Of a stretch of 64,000 nt of DNA, positions 10,625 through 23,800 are shown piece by piece. The notes under the pieces were generated by a model. The model was given only the letters and a program-made list of their open reading frames with translations, searched no databases and was not told where the DNA came from. The DNA comes from Dirofilaria immitis (lineage: Eukaryota; Nematoda; Chromadorea; Rhabditida; Onchocercidae). The translations under genes were made by a program, and so were the position numbers. The DNA lies in NCBI GenBank assembly GCA_024305405.1, contig JAKNDB010000109.1:2542001-2606000 (forward strand), read 5' to 3'. Numbering within the stretch: position 1 is the first letter of the stretch; each line of letters opens with the position of its first letter.

Positions 10625-13600
10625 CTAGAAAGTATATTTACGGAACTTTTCACCTAATAGTGAACTCTGCAATAATTTCATTCCAGGATTTTAAATATTA
10701 ACTTCCAAAACAACACTGTCTTTTTTAGCAAACTAAAATCATCTTTCAGTGAGCTTTGCTGAATTTCTTATCCACTATTAATCGTCGTTAAGATTTTTGT
10801 CAACTTCAGCGATAGCTTACCTTAATGAATTCGCGAATGCATGGTAGTGTGTAAATGTAGTAACACGACAAGACAAATTCACAGTAGACCATCTTCTTTA
10901 TTCAATTTACATATCATTTTGGTCGCAATGAAATGTCAGAAATTTTTGATCATTACTTGTATTTTATTGTCTTATATTCCATATTCTACAGTAATTTTTG
11001 CGAATTAACCACAGCTAAAAGTTAACGCATGCATAGTTCATGAGAAATATTCGAGAAGCAACGACCATTCATTCCACTTTAAAAGAGGATGATAATTTTA
11101 TTCTTTTTTAATGATTATACCCGAATATTAATTTTATAAGGAAAAAAGCTTACTTTAATGGCACCGAGTTTTTTACCTATAGGTTACCAGAAAAGCTACC
11201 GAAAGAATCGTTCTCTGTAACATCAATTACTAGGTCAATTTGAACATCATTCGGTGAATTGTAACTAATTGTTGTCATTCATTGTATTTTGGAGGTCAAT
11301 TATCGAACGAACTTTTCTAGCATTGCCTAAAGCAAAAATTCAAGAATATCCTTCATACCATACTTTTGCTTATATCTTTTATCTGATAGCTTTACAAATT
11401 GTAAATGCTTTTGTTTTCCTTTCAAATTCAAACCATTCAGTTATTTCAATTGATTGTCAAAATTAAAAGCAAGAAATTCATAAAAAGAAATCATTGGAAC
11501 TGAACAGTTTCTGATGCTATTTGTCTCACTTTCTTTTCTAAAATGATTAACTCTTCTAAAAAACTAAGAGAAGTTGTAAAAATCATGAATAAACAATAGA
11601 GAGTAAATTGAATGAATATGTGGAAGGAGTAGCAATATTCCGGAAAAGATAGAACGATAAATGAATAACATATTCGGAAATTCGAGCAAAATGAGTATCC
11701 ATAGAATACTGCTGCTCGTTGAAAGTAAAAAGTAGGGAAAAGCGGATGATGATTGGTGCGTCCCTTCAGCTTAGTTCATTCCCATTTTTTATCAGGTGAA
11801 TCGGACATCAGAAACAGGAAAAACGCGAGGACAGAAATTAAGGAAAAATGACGATTACGCAAAGTGAATAGCGACTATGGCAATTGAGGGCCTCAAAATA
11901 TTGACAAGGAAACATTAAAATCAATATCGTGGCTTAGAGAAGAAAGCCATTTGATAAAAATAAACTAAGCTGAGGGAACAGTGCACACTTCAAATATAAG
12001 TTATCTTTTTGAGATTATTATTTATTTCATTTAAATGAATGATCAAAATTATTGTTCGTTTCTGCTTATATTTATTTATAAACAAAAATTTATAAAGTCT
12101 CTGAATGTCAGCTTTTTTTGAAATTATTAGTTTTAATTCATTCTGACTTTCTGGCTTTCGCTATTCTCCGAATCAGTCATTTTGCAAAGTAAAATGGTCA
12201 CTCTCCCATCAAACCATTTAAAGTTCCAATATTTTTTCTGTAGATCTTGTTAACCCTAAATTCTTTAATTTTTGGTTTTAAATCTCTTCAAAACTAGAGG
12301 TCATTTCAAACTTTTTACAATATTTTGGTGTACTGATATACTTATGCATCATATGTCGAAGGAAAGATCAATGAAGAGATTAGACAAATTCAACGATTCT
12401 TGGAAAATTATTTTCAAAGCGGTTATGTTGCGTTTCAAATTACACAAATTCAACTCAGTAAGAGTTGTTTTTCATAAAAATAAAACTATAATCTTTGGAG
12501 ATAAATTAAACAGAAGTTAATTCACTTTTGAAATGGATTAAACAAAAGTTAATTTTAGAAATAGTATGAAATGATAAGGTTGAAATGTAGATGTTGTTTT
12601 ATTCAATCTTTATTATTACTATCAAAGTTTAAGAAAAGCTTGATGAATAATAAATTAGAGTGAATCTAAATATTATCTTTCTAACACATACATCAGAAAC
12701 TACTGCTTGGTTTCGGTCCTTATTTTTTCACAAAAGGTTTGAAACTTTGCTGCAAGCAAAAATATTGGCAGTTCTTGGGCAATGAAATGAAAATTATAAT
12801 AAATCGTGACAAAGCGTGAGATAATGCTAGAAAACTTGATAACCTTCAGATATTTGCAACTGAATTCGCCTACAGGAAGTAATATTAGAAGTTATGAGGA
12901 ATTCTCGTATTTTTTTTCTTGAGATCCTCCTTTTCAAGAGTCGTAGTTCAACAAATTCCATAACCAAAATGATGAATGCTTTCCGCATGTTCATCTATTA
13001 CAGTTATGGTTTGACTCACAAGAGGATTCCGAAAGCGTTTGCTTTTTGGATATTACGTCTTCAAACTCTGTTAAAAGTGTACTCTTCCTCACTATCTACT
13101 AATCATTACTTGCTATCTGTCAACTACTCCTTATTATTCAGTACCACTACTTTTCATTATTACTACTAGTTACAACAATGGCTGACATTCTGAGTACCGC
13201 TTGCATTAGTATTTGTTAAATTCTGTTAATCTTTTATCTAGATGATCACGATTCCACGTTGCTGAAAATGCTATGTATCGACCGGTGTCAAATGTGTTGA
13301 TGGCAACGACGGCGGCAATGCTGCTGCTAGAATGGTAGTGTAGTTCATTGGTTCGTTTGGTTTTGCTCAGCAATTGCCCAACAAAACCCATAACACTAGG
13401 AATCGGGCACATACACATATTTATACTTACACATATATGTCGTGTTTCCCGATACTCCTGACGACTACGAAATGGCAACACCTACCCCACCGACCTTCCT
13501 TCCTACTGTTAGCTTTGTTCGGCTAATATCTCCTTGCTTCATGTGTATTTGCAATGACGATTCTATCTTTTGTTTTCTTTTAGTCCCTCTGGATACATTT

Positions 13601-14208
13601 TCTTCCTCGTTTTGCAATTTTTTTTGCAATAATTTTTGATTTTCAAAAGGTCCGGTGTTGGTGATTAATAAAGTTTAATTTGACCTAGCCCGTTGTTATT
13701 TTTGTTGTAGGATACTTAGGATAGTTTCAGTTAATGAACAGCCATGTCTCAGACTAGCTAAAACACTTCAACAATCTCAACAGTCGATAACTGGAAATCT
13801 TATTAATAAATAAGTCGTATGACTTTCACAATCAAACTTGCAGTCATCAATTTTCATCCGAAAAAGCTTATCATTTTCTTTTACCACTTAAAAAAATTGA
13901 ATGCTTATAAATTACAGAGTTTAATAAACCGTTTTTAATCGTCATGAAAACTCTTATTGTAAAAAAATGAACGGGTCATTATTATATTTTCTTATATTTA
14001 AATACCTAAAAACACATTAATTTAGGAAATGAAGATATATGATTGAATATGCTCCAAAAATAAACAAGAAACTTCAAAAAGACGATTAATAGTATAATTT
14101 TCTTCAAAAATGGTAATCTTTTTCTTTTTCTTCGGAATGAAAACAAGGGTCAGTATCTCCTAATGATATCTAAAAATTATTCAAAATAGTGAAATTCTTT
14201 CTTCAACA

Positions 14209-14260
14209 TTATGTTGTTGAATTTTTCAGTTCACTTATGTTGTTGAATTTTTCAGTTCAC
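14209..14260. repeat. direct tandem duplication, 2 x 26 bp
   Basis: TTATGTTGTTGAATTTTTCA-GTTCAC occurs twice without interruption (14209-14234 and 14235-14260). Confidence 0.85.
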
Positions 14261-15600
14261 TTTACATTATACAATAATCATAATTGCTTTCTACATTTTC
14301 TTGTATGGATGGATACTAGCTATGACTGCTTGCTTTTTTTATGATTATGATGATATAGATGTGGTTTAGTTTTCTCTCTTTTTTCTTTCTTTTTAAACCG
14401 ACTTCTTTGAAAATTTCATTTTCATGATAAATAGTTTTTGAAGAATAATAGTAGTAACTAAATGATCATTTCTTGCACTTAGTTCCTATTTCATGAATGT
14501 TTCATATGATACGGTAAAAGGAACTGATATCATATGTTCCAATATTAAGATGGGAAAGAATTTTTCGAGAAGATCCACGCATTTGAATAGTGAAGTTCTT
14601 TCAATAGTGCTACATTCCAGAAGCGATACTTTCGATACTTTCGATAAGCTAGAGAATGTAGGGGATATGAACAAACGAATAGGATATTCGTGGACAAAAT
14701 ATAAGCAATCATCACATCGTGTCTCTTCCAATCACTGACTGATTCAAGACAACGACTTCTGCGATATTGCATGTCACGTCCGAAACATTACTTATGGCTT
14801 TTTATTCTTGTGCAAATTAGACCTCAAACTGATCACTTTCCTGCAACTGTTTATTGGAACAATATAAAATTTCCTTCTGCAAGTTGTTTACATATCCCAT
14901 TTTCCGTGTATCGTTAAATTTTGTTTATTTCATACTTTCCTTCGAGCAGTACTGAGAAGTTTAATTTTTCCTGTTTAGTTTGATTTTGTCATACGTACCG
15001 TCTGCTTTTCACAAAGACTCTTTCTCCGCCCGTTGCGCGATAATTTAATTCGGTTATAAAAGAAGTAATATGATTTCAAATTGAATGATGTGAAATTCTA
15101 TGGATTCGTATCATTTTTATATAAATCTGCACATATTTTTGGACGTTAGATTTATAATAAAGTTAGATATTGAATAACAAGAGATTAATGTCTAATTTTT
15201 TTTTTTTTTATTTTCATGACGTTTTTTAAACTGTGTTCAGTTTGCATTAATTTTTTAATTCTTCATCGCTTTTAGTAACCTATAAACAACTGATGGTATA
15301 TGCTAGATTATTAAAATAAATACTGTTATAAACCCACTCAAATATTCATTTGGATTTTTAAGAGTAAATGGAATGTATGCTATGAAAAAGAGCTTGATAA
15401 TGAAGAGAGAATTTGTGTAATCGAATTCTTATAAACTATTGATATTGCTGATGAGAATAATGACGATTTAGTGCTGATGATTGTGGTGGTATTCAGCAGT
15501 AGCATCATCAGCTGCACATTTCTGAATGTCGATAATTAACAGTGCTACATAAAGCGTGTGAACTTTTGAAGCACTTTGTTCTATCGTCAGTATCGCCATC

Positions 15601-15625
15601 ACTACTACTACTACTACTACTACTA
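15601..15625. repeat. (ACT)n microsatellite
   Basis: Eight full ACT units in a row, in non-coding sequence. Confidence 0.9.
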
Positions 15626-16889
15626 TACTATTGCTACCAACAATAGATGCAATGATAAGAGCTGCTTATTACTTTGTCTAAATCATTTTATCTAATCTAC
15701 TTATCTGTCCATCTATCAGTAGCCTATTGGTATATTCGCGGACCATCTTTCCACCAGTCTACTAATACATCAAAATATTATCCGGCAATTATTTAACTAT
15801 TCATTTATCTGCTTTAATATCAGTCAATTTGACTTGTGATCTTCATTATATCCCTTGGCAGTATGCGAATGTTTGCAAGTGCCATTCTAATGTTAATAAT
15901 TTTCGCAAGAAATTTCAAAAGTTAATCCTCAACCCCTGTTACTGTTCCCTTTGTGCCATGATCAATTCGGTGCTTGTTGCTACGTTTTTAGTTGACAAAG
16001 TTTGCATTTTCAAAGTGATTTGATCGGATCGACTTGTTGGCATTCGCACTTTCCTTTCCAGCTCGCAGTTAGCGACAACAATCATAGATAAATTCCACTG
16101 TCGTATTGGTTACTGCTTTCATCGCTGCCACTCTCGTCATAATGTATCGAAGTGTCACCGCTGCATAGCATACATTAACAGATGCACTAACACATGCATA
16201 CACATACGCACAATTTCTAAGCCCTGATCGCTTTCTAAACATACAACGTTACTTGACTCTTTAATTCGTTGCATATTATCTATATATGTTAGAAATATCA
16301 TTCGTTTGTTGCATTACATAAAGTCGGTTTTGCTATATTTATCCATATGAGACGGTTTTATCGTTTATTCAACTTACCAGCTATTATCAGCTATTGCTCC
16401 GTAGGACCTTTGTCTGCAAGTATCTGTTGAAGGGCTATTCCTAACAAGAGCTTCATCAAAGCAGTAAAAGTTTGTATTCGAAATGGATAGTAGTTGAATG
16501 AAATAACGTGCAGATCACTATAACTACACGTCAGGAAATATATAAGAGTGGGATGAGCTGAAGATTTTCCATACTGCCAGCATTACGACTAAGGTAGATG
16601 TTGGCAATTAAAGTACTCAATCTCGACTTCTATGTGTCTTTTTATGCATCCTTTAATTACAGGTATGCGATACATTCCTAAAATTATATCCGTGGTAGAA
16701 AGTGTTGATTCTATTATTCATAGAAATTATCCTCGAGTTTACGAAATCCGGGAAAACGGAAGCATTGTATCTTTTCTTCTGAATTTTTGGACTGTGTCAA
16801 GTGTTCTACAGTTATCTATCTGATATATCGGTTTTACTTCTGTTCAGCAAGACCTATGTCCTTTTTGTCTTACACTCTTTAATGGCTTC

Positions 16890-16908
16890 ATATATATATA
16901 TATATATA
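16890..16908. repeat. (AT)n microsatellite
   Basis: About nine AT units in non-coding sequence. Confidence 0.9.
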
Positions 16909-17860
16909 ACCAAATTGCAACATTTCATTTTTTGCTGTTGCTGAACTTTCGCTGTAGTTTTATTTCAACTTTTTAAAATTGTCCCTCCAGCCATTAGTCT
17001 GCAGTTTTGTGATTAAGATTTGCATACTTTTTCCTAGTTTATCCTGTATCCTGATCTCGATGATTTCAAATTTCAAGTTATCATGAAATGAGTTGAATTG
17101 GTTGAATGTTTTACCTCTTTTGTATGCAGTCTGCGTAGCTTGGGAACTCTTAGGTATACTCACTTCTGGATATACAAAATTTATATACTCACTTCTGTAT
17201 GCATAGAATTTGCGTTCCTGATTTTATCGATTTTATAGCTCACTAGATCCTTCTCTTTGCACAGTTCGCTGCAGATGTATTGCAATTTTGCGATTACGTC
17301 TGTAGATTCTGGTGTTGCAACTTTTTCTTTCGCCTTTTCAGCATGGATATGTAGCTGAATAACGGACACAAATACAGATATAAAGCAGATGTTAGTGGAA
17401 CAGGGTTGCCGTAGGAACTTTGCCTACAGGTTTATGTTTCGCCTCAAGATTTGGGAGATTTCGACGTCAATCTGTATCAATCGCCTAGCTAGCTGGTAAT
17501 TTACATGGGCCTTGTGAGCAATTGATTACCTCTGCCATTTCAATAGACTTTAATAATCTTCCATTTCTATCCGTCGACTAAACTAAAATCTCAAGATCTT
17601 TGAATCAAAAATTTGGTTTTTAACCTGTATATGTGATTTTTTTAACCTATGTTATCGATAAATAAAATAAATTCTTCAGCTGTACAATCTCGTAAATATA
17701 TTCATTTAAAGCTTTTTTAATCTTCATTTCTTGCGAAACAAAAAATCCATTAGTTTATAGACTCTTGTGTATTTCCTATTACAAGTGATTGTATCAACTA
17801 GCGATTCTTGCTTCGTTTTTTCTGGAAGTTTGGAGCGTTAATCGAATTTTTAATTTTCAG

Positions 17861-20800
17861 TTCGATCCTGTACCCATCAAAATATAGGATTTCGATTGCA
17901 GATTAAGCGAAATCCATGTTTGCAAGAAGGTAGTTATATTTTTGAAGAACTCGTGAGAAATAAACTATATTTAGTTTTGATTTTTTAAAAAACTCTTAGC
18001 TCAGAGCACGATTAATTTAAATTATAAACTTTCTTGTTGACATAAGTAAAGAATTTCATCTCGTTTTTATATCCGTTTGAAACTGTCAATAAAGGAAAAA
18101 GGAGAGGAAGATAAAGCGAATTAACCTTATTTTGAAGTTCCAACCTTGTCAATTAAAATTATTCCTGGGTACTTTACTTCTTAATTCTTTGTATTATTTG
18201 AATTAGAACTATAGTTTCACTTGCAAAAATGTCGAACTTTTAATTATTTAGGGGACGAAGCGATTAAACGAAGAACTAGCTTCCAGAGAAATTCCAAAAG
18301 ACGTCGTAGAACTCCGGGATTCACGCCTTTTAAGCAAGTAGAAATTCCTGCGAGCTGGAAACTTGAATCACGAAGTTAGTTTCTGAGTTGTTTCGTAGTT
18401 CATTACTAATTATTTTAAACATATTTCTCGGTTGAAATTTGTTTCAAAAACGACTAAGAATATCTGCGAAGCGTACTATTCTCTTTCTTCTCACTAAGCT
18501 CCCTTCCTTTGTCTCCCTCATTTCTCTTTATTGCTGAGTTTTTATAAATTGATTAACGCGAAAAATCATTTTAAGAATTACGGGAAGCAGTACGTACGTC
18601 AGTCGCGCACTGCCATTATGACGATCCATCCAAACGTGAAAGACTCGGAAATGCTGTTTTTGAAGCACTAAGTGGACAGAAAACGATGAAAGCAGCAGCT
18701 ACTACACACGAGGCTAATTATTATGTCATTTGAATACAAATAAAATCTTGAAAATTCAAAGACACTTTCACCGGAAATTGAAATTGAATTCGAATACTAT
18801 ATTGGTCCTTGGTCCTTGAGCGCATTGTCTGATTTTTTTTTGGATGTGAATTTTTCAACTACCTTTGCATACTGTGGCCCAACTTTGCATAAAGCATGGT
18901 CATAGAAGGGAATTCACACTATTTTTGTGCAAGATTGTATGATTTTATTCAAAAATCCAGCTAATTTAAAGGTTGAGATTTTTAAATGCAGTTATTTTGA
19001 TTGCCGAGTACTGTATACTGAAAGGACATTCAAGAGCGTTCAAAATTACTAGAAACTTTTCATTAATTTAATTTCGGAACTTTACAGGTACCATTTACAA
19101 CTTTGCAAACCTATTTCCACCGTTCACGGGCTCGAATGGCAAAAATAATGAATGATAGTGACAATACACTGCCGGAACAAATTCAGATCCCTGTGTCTGT
19201 AAGTTTTGTTTTTTCTTCGGATTAAATGAAAATTTGTTTTTAATTCAAATTTCATGACTGTAAAATTCAAAAATTCAAATGGAGTCTTCAAGCTTTTTAC
19301 CAGTTTCTTATCCAGTGGTTTGTCGAAAGGTTATACTTTAAAAGATAAATGTTAAAATGTGGCTTAGGCACTTTTATCACAGTTGATTTTTATGAAGAAT
19401 GAAAACTTTTAACCAAGAAAATTTCTTCCTTAAATTCGAATAGGATCTGGATAATCTAAGTAGATGGTGCAAAATTTAAATATTGTGCAAGAATTTATAC
19501 TGTCATAATGACAATTTAAGCTTAATTTTCTTTCATTTAATAAACACTCGGATTTTTAGAATCAAATTTTAGCTTACTCTTTCTTCTTCCGATATGGGTA
19601 ATGCGCTCGCAGAAGAAAAAGTGTCTCCGGTAGAGTCAAAAAAATCAAAGCGATTGGATTCGTTGTTGGATATTCTTGTGGGTAAAGTGGTAGAAAGTGA
19701 TACGTGGGTTAACGGTAGTTAAAACTTGTTCAGTTGTTATTAATTGAGAAATCATAAAAATACATTGATGTGGAAATTATCACACAGGTGCAAATCGATA
19801 CTAAACTATTAAATTTGTCTTCAGTTTATCGTAGATTTTAATTATTCAAAGAGTTTAAATAACGACAGCTAAGTCTATTACCTAATCATGAATTTGCAGG
19901 AAGTTCACCACCCTCAAATTTTTCACCTCGAAAATTGGGTTCCAGTAAAAGAAAGCCAAAGGAAGTTCATCGAATTACGCCAGCGTCAACAACGAAAAAT
20001 GAATGTCTAGAAGACGATTGTGAGTCAGGCTGGTTCAGTGATCAGTCACAAGTAAATTTCAAAGTCTTTCGGAAGTCTGTTATATTCAATGTTTTATTAA
20101 AGCACTTTCATCGCAAAGTATGCCTTCGGGTTTCAAGAACAAAGTCAAATTTAAACGCCTTGGAAGAATATTCTGTGAATGTTTAATTCTTCGTTTTCCT
20201 TTTTCTATATTTTCCAAGATTATGTACATTATGCAGAATCGTTCTGTCAAAACCATTATTACCAAATCGGACGAAGTAACAACAAAGTATAATATGGAAG
20301 AAGTGATGGCAATAATCAGATCTGTGATATCGGATTCTTCTCTGGATGAGAATACAAAAAAATCGCTCAGAGGAATAATCGGTCGAATACTCGATAAATC
20401 GCTAAGTATTGATGTAAGCAATCATCTCCTTCTGGAAGTTTAACTGTTTGCTGGTTTTCTTATTCTCAATGAAAACTTTGCACCCTTGAAAAAATGAATT
20501 TTGGTGTAGATCCCTTCTCTAATGTTACTTGTTTGCAGGACATGTGTACTTTTTAAGATTGGATCCTGCCCTGGCAGAACCTAATGTTTATCGAGTTGAT
20601 CAATTTTTGAAATTCCCGGATAAAACGCTGTATAAAAGTGTGTTTTCACGTGTCATACCTTTATACGATTGATTTTTTTGCATCAGTAATGTCGTTCAAC
20701 CCTCCGCATATAAAGTTCAATCTTTATGTCTGGATTTTTAATGTTAAATTTCTTCGATTAATTATGAACAATTTTAGATGAAATTGATTTCGAGAAAGCT

Positions 20801-23800
20801 ACTGAAAACGATAGTCATGCATTATATTTATCGTCTGAGTCGCAAAATTGTGGATGTTTGGATAAGATAGAAAAATGCGTAAATGATGTTTGTCGTTTTT
20901 CGCATTATCCAGCTTTACAGAAGGAGGCTTTGCGCAAAGCTGTTACAATGTTAGTCGCTTTTTGTTAGTAGTAAAGAAACAACCTTTGGAAATGTTTAAA
21001 AGCTTCATACGTAAAATTGAATTATGATATACCTAAATTTTTCAAAACGACTTGAGAATTCGCAAATATAGATGAAATAAATTTAGGGTGATTCGTGGTG
21101 AATGTAGTGTTAGTGGAGCAGCAAGTATTATGGAATTACCCACATCAACCGTGCATCCCTATGTACATCGTGCGCGTGCTGCACTCGAGGCATTTTGCCG
21201 CAACAAGCTGGTTAATTTAATGTTTTAAATGAGAAGATACTAAATTCAGACAAGATTTTATTATGTGGTGTGGATTTAAAATTTATCTCGCTTTTTTAGA
21301 ATTATGATAAATTTGCAGTAAACCAAATGTGAAATTCTTCCAACTGATTAATATGAATTTCTTCTTCAAATATTTCAACTCATTTTCTACTTTGTATACT
21401 GCTGAATTTAGAAGCATCGGGTAGTGAAAGAATAGCTGATGAATGTGTTTTGCGCAATAGTTCTATCTCAAAAGAAGTTGAGGTAGTGATCTCAGATCTT
21501 ATGAAGTTTTCATCGCATGACCTAAACGGACAACAAAAGTTGCACGACGCACTTTCTGAAGTTTGATTTAATTTCTGGTTTTTCTATATGATGTTTTTTC
21601 TGGCTTTTCTATGTGGTGTTTATTAGATGAGGGTACAGTGGTTAAAAAGACAATTATGCTTGGATGATTGAAGTACTATAATCCAGTAAATCTTAATAGT
21701 CTTGTTGTCAATTATCAGTTACGTAATTTTTATTTCTAATTCATGTAGGCAGGATGTCTCTCTGTTGTCAAAACTGTATCTGTGAGTGGTAGGCTGTTTT
21801 CAAAGACTGATTTAATTTCGTAGAATTTTCCGATTGTATCAACGCACTTTCTGGGCTGCTTTAATTGCACAGCTGCTTTGAGTGGAACATTAATTACATA
21901 TCTTTGAAGATTTTGACGAAAGATGTCCCAGTCACAGAAGTTTCTAGTAAATATGGGATAGCAGTTAGCGCATTTCAACCATATATTATGAAAGCTCGCG
22001 TGTTACTTGGACAGTCACCTTTTCCAACATCGTCTAACATCAGGGTTATTTATTTCATAAGATAAAAAACAAGAAATTTTATTTTATGAAATCTTGAATG
22101 ACATAAAAAGAAGAAATGTTATTTTATGAAATCTTAGATGAGATTAATGTAATACCATAGATAATAATAGCTTTCGAATCAATATTCTACATCATGATTT
22201 ATTTCAGGAAATACCGGCAGAGTTGTATACAAAATTACCGGATGGTAGTGGAAAACATGCAGACGAAGAAAATAATTTTAATAAAATGCTTACAAATACA
22301 GAACCTTCACAGAAAACCATTTCTGTTGGTGATGCAGTTTTTACAAGTGAGTTTGTGGCAACTTCGAGAACCTAAAAGTTTTCGAACAAGTATTGTGGAA
22401 CAAGTATCAGTGAAATCTTCAAAACTAAGAAAAAAAAGCAAATATCTCATAAAATTCATAAAGACTGTACTATCCTTTATTAATGAATCTAGTTTACATT
22501 TCGGTTTAATTATTGTGCTACAGAATTGTTATAAGAAATAAATCTTTTGAAAACAGTTCATAAATTTTTGTACTTCAGGATTTATAAATCAGTTTTAGCT
22601 GTTTCTACTGTTCATCCAAACATTGCAAAAGATTTTTCAAAGCATAGAAAACAGCGTGGAAACCTGTTGACGAGAGCAGAAAAATCAGCCATTGACTCTG
22701 CTCATATTGAAAATTTACAAAGTAGCACAAATGGTGGTCTTAATAGCAGTAGTGACGAATTTGATGACGGTAAGATTTTTTTTTTTATGTGAGACACTTA
22801 TCGTTTTGGGATCTTTGTTTACAAGGTTAAGTTTAAGATCAAAAAAATGGGAATGAGCATATGGTATAAACATTCAAACTGTCACATTTCCAGTTAGTCA
22901 TATTCAACCAAACGTAGCCAAAATTCGACCTAGACGTGGTAGACGAATTGGAAATATAAGTGCTACAAGTCCTGAAGAAATGGAGCCGTCATCAAACAAT
23001 GCTATTGTTTCGCATGTTGAAAGTGGAAGTGATAACAGCGATGACGAATTTGATGGCTGTTAGTTCTTACAATTTTATTTCCAACTTTTATTTCTGAAAC
23101 TTCAAATTTAGAATTTAATACTTTGTTTCCCGACCACATTTATAATTTATAATCAAATTTTATACTGGTGTATGTTTTTGAAAATGTTTCAGTACCGCGT
23201 TCAATTCGAGGCGTAGCAAAACTTCTTTCCGATACGAAGTTGGACAAATTAAGTACGAAGGACTATGCCGGAACGCCGGAAAGTTTAGCTGTTAAAATAG
23301 ACAAAGTAATTTTTCACTTTCTAAGACACAAACATTTTATTAATAACCAAATCTTACAAATCATATTCCTGAATTTGAAAATAAAAATTCTTTTAGGTCT
23401 TGCGTCAGTATCGTTTTCGCGGTGACCGTAAAAAATGCGCGATGGAATTCTCGAAGTTTTATATAAATCGAAGACTCTTAGTGAAGCTTGTAAAGGGAAT
23501 AGTTTGGCTCCAACAACGTTAAGTACATATGTTCGTCTGGTAAAAGTGCTCATTAATACAGAGAAAACTGTAAGCTTTTGTTTTTTTTCTCGAAAATTTT
23601 CAAATATACTAATTGAGACTATTTTCTTTATATTTCTTGAGATTTTTCGGGTTTTGGATTTCTGTTTTTCGAACGTGGCTGTATTTATACGCTGTTTGTT
23701 ATGATTATCTTTTATATCTTTGTAAGATATAAGTTGGTTTACAAATGGGAAATTTGTTTCTAGTTTTCTAAAATTTTTCTTTTTCTGGATATATGTTTTT

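Larger units (their letters stand above)
10625..17860. other. no gene recognised, 7 kb
   Basis: No convincing exon on either strand. The longest ORFs (12894-13169, 13206-13481, 14486-14772) are open on both strands at once or have no splice context. The region holds simple repeats listed separately. It probably includes the promoter and first exon(s) of the psq gene at its right end, which I could not place. Confidence 0.45.

Noticed and set aside
14486..14772. Overlapping ORFs on both strands
   Set aside because: Open in several frames at once with no codon or motif signal; low stop density by chance.
18252..18374. Alternative frame (LNEELASREIPKDVVEL) in psq exon 2
   Set aside because: It is open and protein-like, but it stops inside the exon and does not fit the phase into the psq repeat; the KRRRRTPGF frame does.
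20086..20421. 111-codon minus-strand ORF
   Set aside because: Antisense shadow of psq-gene exon 20237-20413, whose plus frame fits neighbouring phases.
21736..21978. Minus-strand 80-codon ORF
   Set aside because: Antisense to the psq repeat 3 exon, which has matching phase and repeat alignment.
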